From positions 1-13,586 of the forward strand of contig CABUDQ010000051.1 of the NCBI GenBank assembly GCA_902490365.1: 13,586 nucleotides of DNA, written 5' to 3'. Source of the DNA: an uncultured Collinsella sp. (GTDB lineage Bacteria > Actinomycetota > Coriobacteriia > Coriobacteriales > Coriobacteriaceae). How positions within the stretch are numbered: the first letter of the stretch is position 1; each line of letters starts with the position of its first letter. Both the position numbers and the translations under genes were made by a program. Under the pieces are notes generated by a model. That model saw only the letters and a program-made list of their open reading frames with translations, searched no databases and was not told the origin of the DNA. This document shows positions 1 to 6,795 of this stretch, piece after piece.

Positions 1-461
1 AATGCAATTAAATCATCAGGTGCAAGCTCGAGCTGATAACCACGCTTGCCTCCCGAAATAAAAATGGTATCCCAAAGGACACATGTCTCATCAATGAGCG
101 TCCGGTAGCGTTTTTTCATACCGACCGGGCTGCAGCCGCCGCGAACGTAGCCAGTCGCCGCAAGCAAATCCTTCACATGCATCATGGCCAAAGACTTCTC
201 CCCCGCGGCACGCGCGGCGGACTTTAGATCGAGCTCGTCGGCAACAGGGATGCAGCACACGACATAGTCGTTGGACGGCGTCACGCAGACCAAGGTCTTA
301 AATCCTTGACCGGGCTCCTCGCCAAGCTGCTCCGAAATCGCGACCCCCAGGCCCACCGACTCATCGCCATCGTCTTCGTACGTATGTAGAACATAGGAAA
401 TGCCGGCGCTTTCCAGCTCGCGCATCGCATTGGTTTTTGGCGTCTTTACAGCCTTTGCCAT
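1..461 (-). CDS. ybaK: Cys-tRNA(Pro) deacylase, YbaK/EbsC family (5' part; 3' end outside window)
   Basis: The visible 153 residues begin MAKAVKTPKTNAMRELESAG and match the YbaK/EbsC branch of the prolyl-tRNA editing superfamily. These free-standing cytosolic enzymes hydrolyse Cys mischarged onto tRNA(Pro) by prolyl-tRNA synthetase. Visible family marks are the Lys in GFKTLVC (K55, equivalent to the essential family lysine), the motif GYVRGGCSPVGMKK (104-117) and SGGKRG near residue 136. The usual family length is about 155-165 aa, so only a few residues are missing at the left edge. The ATG at 459-461 is chosen because an AAAGGA ribosome site lies about six bases upstream. The gene is downstream of uvrA on the same strand, but a hairpin and a separate promoter suggest independent transcription. 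The family call is firm; Cys-tRNA(Pro) specificity rests on subfamily knowledge. Confidence 0.93.
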   Translation of the reverse strand, partial: MAKAVKTPKTNAMRELESAGISYVLHTYEDDGDESVGLGVAISEQLGEEPGQGFKTLVCVTPSNDYVVCCIPVADELDLKSAARAAGEKSLAMMHVKDLLAATGYVRGGCSPVGMKKRYRTLIDETCVLWDTIFISGGKRGYQLELAPDDLIA

Positions 462-498
462 GGCATATCCTTTCCCTCGCATTCGGACGCAAGGTTTA

Positions 499-529
499 AG
501 TATATGTCCAATTTGGCTGCATACGTCAC
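499..529 (-). promoter_or_regulatory. Putative promoter of the ybaK-type gene
   Basis: On the minus strand a TATACT -10 box (499-504) lies 19 bases downstream of GTGACG (524-529; four of six matches to TTGACA), about 37 bases before the ATG at 461. A small palindrome, CCAATTTGG (508-516), sits in the spacer and could be an operator or chance. Spacing is slightly long, so confidence is moderate. Confidence 0.4.
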
Positions 530-542
530 TTCGACACAGCAA

Positions 543-573
543 GCGCCATCGAATCACAAGGAGTCGATGGCGC
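543..573 (-). terminator. Hairpin after uvrA, probable terminator
   Basis: A perfect 10-bp inverted repeat, GCGCCATCGA (543-552) and TCGATGGCGC (564-573), has an 11-base loop and lies 20 bases beyond the uvrA stop. On the minus strand the stem is followed by TTGCTGTG, a poor U-tract, so termination may be partial or factor-assisted. The position between uvrA and the next gene's promoter supports the call. Confidence 0.55.
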
Positions 574-593
574 CCATAAACTGAATCGCCTAT

Positions 594-3473
594 TTATTGA
601 GCATCAAGTTGAGCCTGGCGCTCCCGGTCACGCCTGAGCAACGGCGCCAAAAACTTGCCCGTATAACTCTGCGGACAGTCCGCAACCTGCTCCGGTGTGC
701 CCGAAACCACGACGGTTCCGCCGCCGTTACCGCCCTCGGGGCCCATATCGATCAGGCGGTCGGCAACCTTGATGACATCAAGGTTGTGTTCAATCACCAG
801 CACCGTGTTACCCGCATCGACCAAGCGCTGCAGCACATCGAGCAGCTGGCGGACGTCCTCAAAATGAAGGCCGGTCGTCGGCTCGTCCAAAATATAGAAC
901 GTCTTGCCCGTCTGGCGTCGATGAAGCTCCTTAGCGAGCTTCACACGCTGCGCCTCGCCACCCGAGAGCGTCGTGGCGGGCTGGCCTAGGCTCACGTAGC
1001 CCAAGCCTACATCGTACAGCGTCTGGAGTTTGCGCTTAATCTGCGGGATATTCCCAAAGAAGGCCAGCGCCTCGGTGACGCTCATGTCTAGCACGTCCGA
1101 GATGGTCTTGCCACGGTAGGTGACCTCGAGTGTCTCGCGGTTGTAGCGTTTACCGCCGCAAACTTCGCAAGGAACGTAGATATCGGGAAGGAAGTGCATC
1201 TCGATCTTGATCTGTCCGTCGCCCTTGCACGCCTCACAGCGCCCGCCACTCACATTAAAGGAGAAACGACCCGGCGAGTAGCCGCGCGCCTTCGACTCCG
1301 GCGTACTCGCAAACAGCGCGCGAAGATCATCCCACAGGCCGATATAGGTAGCAGGGTTGGAACGCGGCGTGCGGCCAATCGGCGACTGGTCGATATCAAT
1401 AACCTTATCGATACACTCGATGCCCTCGATTTTCTTATACGGACCCACAGGGCGCGTCGAACGGTGAATGGCATTCGTAAGGGCAGGCGCAATGGTATCG
1501 GTAACCAGGGAGCTCTTGCCCGATCCCGACACGCCGGTAACAACCGTAAGCGTACCAAACTCGATCTTGGCAGTAACGTTTTTGAGGTTGTTGGCTCGAG
1601 CGCCCGTAATTTTAAGGCAGCCGCGACCGGGCTTGCGCCGTTCATCAGGCACCCGGATCATTCGTTTGCCGGTCAGATAAGCGCCCGTCATCGACTCAGG
1701 ACACGCCATGATATCGACAGGCGTTCCCGCCGCGACTACGTGTCCGCCGTTGACGCCGGCGCCGGGCCCCATGTCGATCACGTAATCGGCGGCACGGATT
1801 GTATCCTCGTCGTGTTCGACGACGATAACGGTATTGCCGATATCGCGCAGGCGCTCGAGCGTCTTGATCAGGCGCTCGTTGTCACGCTGATGAAGACCGA
1901 TCGAGGGCTCATCCAGAATATAGAGCACGCCCATGAGACCCGCGCCGATCTGCGTTGCCAGGCGAATACGCTGCGCCTCGCCACCAGAAAGCGTCGCCGA
2001 GGCACGATCGAGCGTCAGATAGTCGAGTCCAACATCGACCAGAAAACGCAAGCGCTCCAGGATTTCCTTGACGATGCGCCCGCCGATAAACTGTTGGCGC
2101 TCGGTGAGCTCCAGGCCCTCAAAAAACTCGAGCGACTCACGGCACGACAGGCAACAAACCTCGTAAATGGACTTGCCGCCCACGGTGACGGCGAGCATCT
2201 CAGGGCGCAAACGAGCGCCGTGGCAGCTCGAGCACGGTTCCTCGCGAATGTACTTCTCCAAGCGCGCCTTGGTGTTCTCGTTCGTCGTCTCGGTATAGCG
2301 TTCGTACAGGATATTGCGAACGCCCGAAAACTTGGTATCCCACTGGCTGCGACGTCCGTCGAGCTTTTGGTAGTCGACCGAGATCTTCGTATCGCCCAGG
2401 CCATCCAAGAATGCACGACGCACGCGAGGGGGCAAGTCCTCCCACGGCGTATCGGTGCTCACCTTAAAGTGTTTGCAGACCGCAGCAAAAATCTGCGGAT
2501 AGTAGTTCGAATTGCCAAACAGGCTACCAAAGACTCCGTCGGCAATGGACTTCGAGGGGTCCTCGATCAGCGCCTCGGCATCAACGGTTTTCTTAAAGCC
2601 CAGGCCGTCGCACTCAGGACATGCGCCATAGGGAGCGTTGAACGAAAAATCACGCGGCTGAAGATCGTCAATGGAGTGACCATGCTCCGGGCACGCCAAG
2701 GCCAACGAATACTCCAGCAGCTCGCCCTCGGTCCCCTCGGGAGCATCACGATCGGGCAGCATGTACACGTTTACATTGCCGTGAGCCAGCGCGGTCGCCT
2801 GCTCAACGGACTCGGCGATACGGCCCAGAGAGTTCTCACGGATCACGATGCGATCGACCACGACCTCGATATCGTGCTTGAACTTCTTGTCCAGATCGAT
2901 CGGATCGTCGAGCGAGCGCACTTCACCGTCGACACGCACGCGGCTAAAGCCCTCGGCGCGAAGGTCCTCAAACAGTTTGGTGTACTCGCCTTTTCGCCCG
3001 CGCACCACCGGTGCCAGCACAAACGCGCGACGGCCCTCCCCCGCCGCCAGCACCTTATCGGCGACCTGATCGGTCGTCTGACGCTCAATGACACGACCGC
3101 ACTCAGGACAGTGCGGCGTTCCCACGCGAGCAAACAGCAGACGCAGATAGTCGTAAATCTCGGTTACGGTGCCCACCGTCGAGCGTGGGTTTTTGGACGT
3201 CGTCTTCTGATCGATCGACACAGCCGGCGACAGACCGTCAATCGAATCCAGGTCGGGCTTGTCCATCTGGCCCAAGAACTGGCGCGCATAGCTCGAAAGA
3301 CTCTCGACGTATCGACGCTGGCCCTCGGCATAGATAGTGTCGAATGCCAGCGAACTCTTGCCCGAGCCAGAAAGACCGGTAATGACCACGAGTTGGTCAC
3401 GCGGAATGGAAACATCGATATCCCGGAGGTTATGCTCACGAGCGCCGCGAATAACGATAGAAGAATCAGACAT
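594..3473 (-). CDS. uvrA: UvrABC excinuclease subunit A (UvrA)
   Basis: UvrA is the damage-sensing ABC ATPase of nucleotide excision repair; its dimer loads UvrB at distorted DNA and then leaves. The 959-aa protein has both ABC cassettes: Walker A GLSGSGKS (33-40), LSGGEAQ (495-501) and LYILDEPSIGLH (517-528) in the first; GVSGSGKS (647-654), LSGGEAQ (836-842) and FYILDEPTTGLH (859-870) in the second. Zinc modules are visible as C261/H264-or-H266 with CPEC 285-288, CSSC 414-417, and CEAC 746-749 with CEVC 769-772. Length is normal for the family (about 940-970 aa). I place the start at the ATG at 3471-3473 (MSDSSIVIRG), which has AAGGAG five bases upstream and fits the family N-terminus. An in-frame extension to 3539 would add 22 residues without family support and would run through the leader. 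A LexA-like box upstream suggests SOS induction. It appears to be a single-gene unit, divergent from the LtaS-like gene. Confidence 0.98.
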   Translation of the reverse strand: MSDSSIVIRGAREHNLRDIDVSIPRDQLVVITGLSGSGKSSLAFDTIYAEGQRRYVESLSSYARQFLGQMDKPDLDSIDGLSPAVSIDQKTTSKNPRSTVGTVTEIYDYLRLLFARVGTPHCPECGRVIERQTTDQVADKVLAAGEGRRAFVLAPVVRGRKGEYTKLFEDLRAEGFSRVRVDGEVRSLDDPIDLDKKFKHDIEVVVDRIVIRENSLGRIAESVEQATALAHGNVNVYMLPDRDAPEGTEGELLEYSLALACPEHGHSIDDLQPRDFSFNAPYGACPECDGLGFKKTVDAEALIEDPSKSIADGVFGSLFGNSNYYPQIFAAVCKHFKVSTDTPWEDLPPRVRRAFLDGLGDTKISVDYQKLDGRRSQWDTKFSGVRNILYERYTETTNENTKARLEKYIREEPCSSCHGARLRPEMLAVTVGGKSIYEVCCLSCRESLEFFEGLELTERQQFIGGRIVKEILERLRFLVDVGLDYLTLDRASATLSGGEAQRIRLATQIGAGLMGVLYILDEPSIGLHQRDNERLIKTLERLRDIGNTVIVVEHDEDTIRAADYVIDMGPGAGVNGGHVVAAGTPVDIMACPESMTGAYLTGKRMIRVPDERRKPGRGCLKITGARANNLKNVTAKIEFGTLTVVTGVSGSGKSSLVTDTIAPALTNAIHRSTRPVGPYKKIEGIECIDKVIDIDQSPIGRTPRSNPATYIGLWDDLRALFASTPESKARGYSPGRFSFNVSGGRCEACKGDGQIKIEMHFLPDIYVPCEVCGGKRYNRETLEVTYRGKTISDVLDMSVTEALAFFGNIPQIKRKLQTLYDVGLGYVSLGQPATTLSGGEAQRVKLAKELHRRQTGKTFYILDEPTTGLHFEDVRQLLDVLQRLVDAGNTVLVIEHNLDVIKVADRLIDMGPEGGNGGGTVVVSGTPEQVADCPQSYTGKFLAPLLRRDRERQAQLDAQ

Positions 3474-3501
3474 GGAAGCTCCTTGCCTCCTATTGCATCG
3501 A

Positions 3502-3507
3502 ATCATA
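3502..3507 (-). promoter_or_regulatory. Candidate -10 box for uvrA
   Basis: TATGAT on the minus strand (five of six to TATAAT) lies 29 bases upstream of the uvrA ATG. No good -35 hexamer is present at normal spacing; the LexA-like site at 3535-3548 would sit just upstream of the -35 position. This is a tentative call. Confidence 0.3.
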
Positions 3508-3534
3508 CTGCCGATGAGTTTAGCGCACTCGACG

Positions 3535-3548
3535 CGCACAGATGTTCG
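3535..3548 (-). promoter_or_regulatory. LexA (SOS box) operator candidate upstream of uvrA
   Basis: The minus strand reads CGAACATCTGTGCG, matching 12 of 14 positions of the Gram-positive/actinobacterial SOS box CGAACATATGTTCG, with one half-site (CGAAC) intact. It lies 62 bases upstream of the uvrA start codon, in the divergent region shared with the LtaS-like gene. uvrA is a classic LexA target. The match is by eye; binding is inferred. Confidence 0.6.
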
Positions 3549-3666
3549 TAATACAAGATTCGCAGACCTTTAGCTTTGCGTATCGGGCGCTTTGTTTCTC
3601 GAAATGCCGTGGAAAGGTTACAGTAATCTAATACTGAACTTAATTTGCTGTACCAGAGGAACGTCC

Positions 3667-5820
3667 ATGACCGAAGATATCCCCCTTGAAATCACTTCGA
3701 GCGACATGGCCAATCTGCCCATATTCATCGCCGTCCTTATCGTGGCCGCCGTCGTCGTGCGCGTGTATTTTTCAATCAAACGCAACGAAAAGCCACCCAT
3801 TGCCCGCGTCTTTTGGTGCGCGACGCTCCTCATCCCGCTCGGCGTGGTAGCTGCATGGGTTACGAATCAATTGCTCGTAAATGAGGGCAGCTCCCTATGG
3901 ATCCTTTCTTATTCGGCGCTCGGTGCTGCCGCCGTCATGCTTCTTGTCGAGCCCTTGGTTTCGGGACTTATCGACCAAACCGACCTTGCGACGGGAACGG
4001 TTGCCTGTATTTGCCGTGACATCCTTGTCATCGCCGCTGTTTCAGCGCTCTCGTTCGTTTCACTCGAAATTGCCTGCAACGAAACGTTCTATCGCATTCC
4101 CGCCAACTCATTCGGGTTTTCCGTCGGGCTGCTCGCGACGGTTCTGCTCTCCCTTTATTTGCTGGGACAGCGTCATGGAGGCGTCATGGCTCTCGTGCCC
4201 GTCGTCTGCTGCATCCTTGGCATTGCCGAGCACTTCGTCATAACGTTTAAAGGCGAAGCCATCCTGCCAAGCGATATCTTGGCCCTTGGCACCGCAATGG
4301 AAGTGAGCGAGGGATACGAGTTTACCTTTACCGCCGGAATCGTAACCTCTCTCGCCCTGCTGGAGATTTCCCTGGGGCTTCTTTCGCTCATCCGACCGCG
4401 AAAGCTCCGTACGCCCACCCATGTCTTCCCCGCTATCGCCGCTAACCTCTGTGCTTTTCTGCTAGTGACCGTTGTGGGGCTCTCAGGCTTTTCCAACATC
4501 GACTTGGAGCAGGCGCTGGATTTTGGATTTGACCGTTGGCAGCCCATCACCACATATGCGTCTCAGGGTTTTATCACTTCGTTCACCGAAATGGTCAACG
4601 AGTTGCCCATTGAGAAGCCCGAAGACTATACGCCCGATGAGGCGCAGAGCATCGAGCAGGAGCTCGCCGCCGCCTACGACAGCACATATGGCTCGAGCGA
4701 GCAGCGCGCGGCGGCCGTTGCCCAGTTCAATGAAATCAAGCCGACGATTGTTGCCGTCATGAACGAGAGTTTTAGCGACCTTTCGTGCTTTGAGCAGCTC
4801 CAGGCGGCCGGGTACACCGGCCCCGCATTCTACAACTCGCTTCCCGACACACTTGTTCGCGGCACCATGCTCGCTTCGGTCGCCGGTGGCGGAACGGCGA
4901 ACTCCGAATTCGAATTTTTGACCGGAGCGACAACGGCCTTTGTCGGATTAGGCAAGATCCCCTATCAGCTGTATCAGATGAATGGCGTAAACAGCCTGGC
5001 AAAGGACCTTAAAGAGCTTGGGTATACCACTACCGCTATGCACCCGCAAAACCCCGTCAACTACCATCGAGATAAAATCTATCAGCAGCTGGGCTTTGGA
5101 GACTTTCTTTCAATCGGCGATTTCGAAGGTGTGCCCTATTACCATGCCGGCGTATGCGACTACGCTACCTACGACAAGATACTCGACCTGCTTAGAACCG
5201 ACGAAGCGCCACAGTTCATCTTTGACGTCACGATGCAAAATCACGGCGGCTACGACTATGGCACCGTTCCCGCCGAAGAGCTGACAAACTATTGGGTCGA
5301 GGGAGCCAGCGAAGGCGCCAACAGCGCGCTCAACACCTATCTCACCTGCATCAACGCATCCGACCGGGACCTCGAGTACTTTATCAACGAGCTCCGCAAT
5401 ATCGGCAGACCGGTTGTTCTTGTCTTTTTTGGCGACCATCAGCCGAGCGCCGCAACGACTCTCAACGACGAGCTGTACCCTCAGGAAGATACGGCAAGCC
5501 ACGCTTTCCGTATCTATCAGTCGACATATCTCGTCTGGGCTAACTATGAGATCGCCGGCAATACCGAGCTCAACGTCTACGACACCATCGGGGCAAACGA
5601 GATTGCAGCCATTACCCTTAATAAGATCGGCGCTCCGCTCACCAATTACCAAAAGGCCCTGCTTGCAACAAGGTCAGATGTGCCCACCATCAATGTCGCC
5701 GGCTATCTCGGTGCCGACGGGCTGCGCTACGACTTGGAATCGGAAGACAGCCCATACGCCTCGATGATCGACAAGCTGCAGCGCATGCAGTACCTCGAGT
5801 TCGCCAGCAAAGTTCAGTAA
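3667..5820 (+). CDS. LTA synthase family membrane protein (alkaline phosphatase/sulfatase fold)
   Basis: This 717-aa protein has about eight hydrophobic segments (roughly 17-36, 48-70, 77-98, 112-136, 150-167, 172-194, 222-243, 255-275) followed by a C-terminal sulfatase-fold domain (about 358-665) expected outside the membrane. Family members transfer phosphoglycerol or similar groups from phosphatidylglycerol to cell-surface polymers. LtaS-type active-site marks are visible: E367 in MNESFSD, the likely nucleophile T410 in GGGTANSEFEFLTG, H459 in AMHPQN, HGGY at 526-529, and D590-H591 in FFGDHQP. ILPSDILALG (199-208) is also typical of this family. The ATG at 3667 is preferred over an in-frame upstream start at 3592 because AGAGGA lies six bases before it and the extra 25 residues look like leader sequence. 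It is transcribed away from uvrA. The exact polymer or acceptor cannot be told from sequence. Confidence 0.88.
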   Translation: MTEDIPLEITSSDMANLPIFIAVLIVAAVVVRVYFSIKRNEKPPIARVFWCATLLIPLGVVAAWVTNQLLVNEGSSLWILSYSALGAAAVMLLVEPLVSGLIDQTDLATGTVACICRDILVIAAVSALSFVSLEIACNETFYRIPANSFGFSVGLLATVLLSLYLLGQRHGGVMALVPVVCCILGIAEHFVITFKGEAILPSDILALGTAMEVSEGYEFTFTAGIVTSLALLEISLGLLSLIRPRKLRTPTHVFPAIAANLCAFLLVTVVGLSGFSNIDLEQALDFGFDRWQPITTYASQGFITSFTEMVNELPIEKPEDYTPDEAQSIEQELAAAYDSTYGSSEQRAAAVAQFNEIKPTIVAVMNESFSDLSCFEQLQAAGYTGPAFYNSLPDTLVRGTMLASVAGGGTANSEFEFLTGATTAFVGLGKIPYQLYQMNGVNSLAKDLKELGYTTTAMHPQNPVNYHRDKIYQQLGFGDFLSIGDFEGVPYYHAGVCDYATYDKILDLLRTDEAPQFIFDVTMQNHGGYDYGTVPAEELTNYWVEGASEGANSALNTYLTCINASDRDLEYFINELRNIGRPVVLVFFGDHQPSAATTLNDELYPQEDTASHAFRIYQSTYLVWANYEIAGNTELNVYDTIGANEIAAITLNKIGAPLTNYQKALLATRSDVPTINVAGYLGADGLRYDLESEDSPYASMIDKLQRMQYLEFASKVQ

Positions 5821-5879
5821 GCCCGCCCATTCGCTTGGCCCATCGTATTGCAAGCGCACTCGGCCCAAATGCATCGCAA

Positions 5880-5909
5880 ATGACTCCCGCTCGCAAACGA
5901 GGGTACAAT
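5880..5909 (+). promoter_or_regulatory. Putative promoter of the mrp-flavoprotein unit
   Basis: ATGACT (5880-5885; four of six to TTGACA) and TACAAT (5904-5909; five of six to TATAAT) are separated by 18 bases and lie about 55 bases upstream of the mrp ATG. The small inverted repeat CTCG-CAAA-CGAG (5890-5901) falls in the spacer and might be an operator. Confidence 0.55.
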
Positions 5910-5928
5910 GACGCTCGTGTCACATCGC

Positions 5929-5942
5929 GGGGCCCCGGCCCC
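5929..5942 (+). other. GC-only hairpin in the mrp leader
   Basis: GGGGC-CCCG-GCCCC forms a five-bp all-GC stem with a four-base loop, between the predicted transcription start and the AAGGAG ribosome site at 5953-5958. There is no U-tract, so it is not a terminator. It may stabilise the 5' end or affect initiation, or be incidental. Confidence 0.4.
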
Positions 5943-5964
5943 AACATATACAAAGGAGTCATAC

Positions 5965-6795
5965 ATGGGTTGCGAACACGCACAGGCCGCCGGCGGACAA
6001 ACGTCGCCATCGCAATTTGAGGAGAACACGCTGTCCGAGGTCAAGCGCGTCATCGCCGTGCTTTCCGGCAAGGGCGGTGTCGGCAAGTCGTTTGTCACCG
6101 GTGCCATCGCCACCGAGCTTGCCCGTCGCGGCCACAAGGTCGGCGTCCTCGATGCCGACATCACCGGTCCCTCTATCCCCAAGATGTTCGGTATGAGCGG
6201 ACGCCACGTCCATGCCCTTGGCAACCTTATGCTGCCCGAAATCTCCGAGCACGGCGTCAAGGTCATGAGCTCCAACCTGCTGCTCCAAAACGAGACCGAC
6301 CCCGTCCTTTGGCGCGGTCCGGTCATCGCAGGCGCCATTAGGCAGTTCTGGAGCGAGACCTCTTGGGGCCCCATCGACTACCTGCTGGTCGACATGCCTC
6401 CGGGAACAGGCGATGTCGCGCTCACCGTCTTCCAGTCGCTGCCCGTCGACGGAATCGTCATCGTCACGAGCCCGCAGGATCTGGTCTCGATGATCGTCGC
6501 CAAGGCGGTCAACATGGCCGAGAAGATGAACGTCCCCATTCTGGGCATTGTCGAGAACATGAGCTATATTGAGTGCCCCGACTGCGGCAAGAAGATCGAG
6601 GTCTTTGGCAAGAGCAAGCTCCCCGAGGTCGCAGAGCGCTATAACCTCGACATCTTGGGCCAGCTTCCCATTAATCCGGTACTCGCCGAGGCCTGCGATA
6701 AGGGCGAGGTCGAGACCGCGCTGCCCGATGGCATGTTGCCCAAGGCAGTCTCTGCCGTCGAGGCTATTACCCCGCACGAGACCGACGAGGCCTAA
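5965..6795 (+). CDS. mrp: Mrp/NBP35-type P-loop ATPase, Fe-S cluster carrier
   Basis: Mrp/ApbC-type proteins are cytosolic dimeric ATPases that bind a labile 4Fe-4S cluster between subunits and pass it to apo-proteins. The 276-aa protein shows the deviant Walker A GKGGVGKS (35-42), DADITGPSIPKMFG (63-76), the VDMPPGTGD switch (142-150), and the cluster-binding pair C204-P-D-C207 in the ECPDCGKK context. The N-terminus (MGCEHAQAAG) is a short polar tail with one Cys at position 3; no MIP18/DUF59 domain is fused, unlike in many other bacterial Mrp proteins. The ATG at 5965 is chosen because AAGGAG lies six bases upstream; extending to 5908 would overlap the -10 box. It has its own promoter, and its TAA is followed at once by the GTG of the next gene, so the two are almost certainly co-transcribed and translationally coupled. 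Confidence 0.95.
   Translation: MGCEHAQAAGGQTSPSQFEENTLSEVKRVIAVLSGKGGVGKSFVTGAIATELARRGHKVGVLDADITGPSIPKMFGMSGRHVHALGNLMLPEISEHGVKVMSSNLLLQNETDPVLWRGPVIAGAIRQFWSETSWGPIDYLLVDMPPGTGDVALTVFQSLPVDGIVIVTSPQDLVSMIVAKAVNMAEKMNVPILGIVENMSYIECPDCGKKIEVFGKSKLPEVAERYNLDILGQLPINPVLAEACDKGEVETALPDGMLPKAVSAVEAITPHETDEA

Noticed and set aside
1194..3551. A 785-codon open frame on the plus strand, antisense to uvrA
   Set aside because: It has no recognisable family motifs, its composition is Arg/His/Ala-rich as expected from the complement of a GC-biased gene, and uvrA on the other strand is certain. The openness follows from scarcity of TTA, CTA and TCA codons in uvrA.
5821..5879. Terminator for the LtaS-like gene (CGCTTG/CAAGCG, 5832-5856)
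   Set aside because: The stem is only six bp with a 13-base loop and no U-tract follows. Nothing convincing ends this transcript before the mrp promoter.
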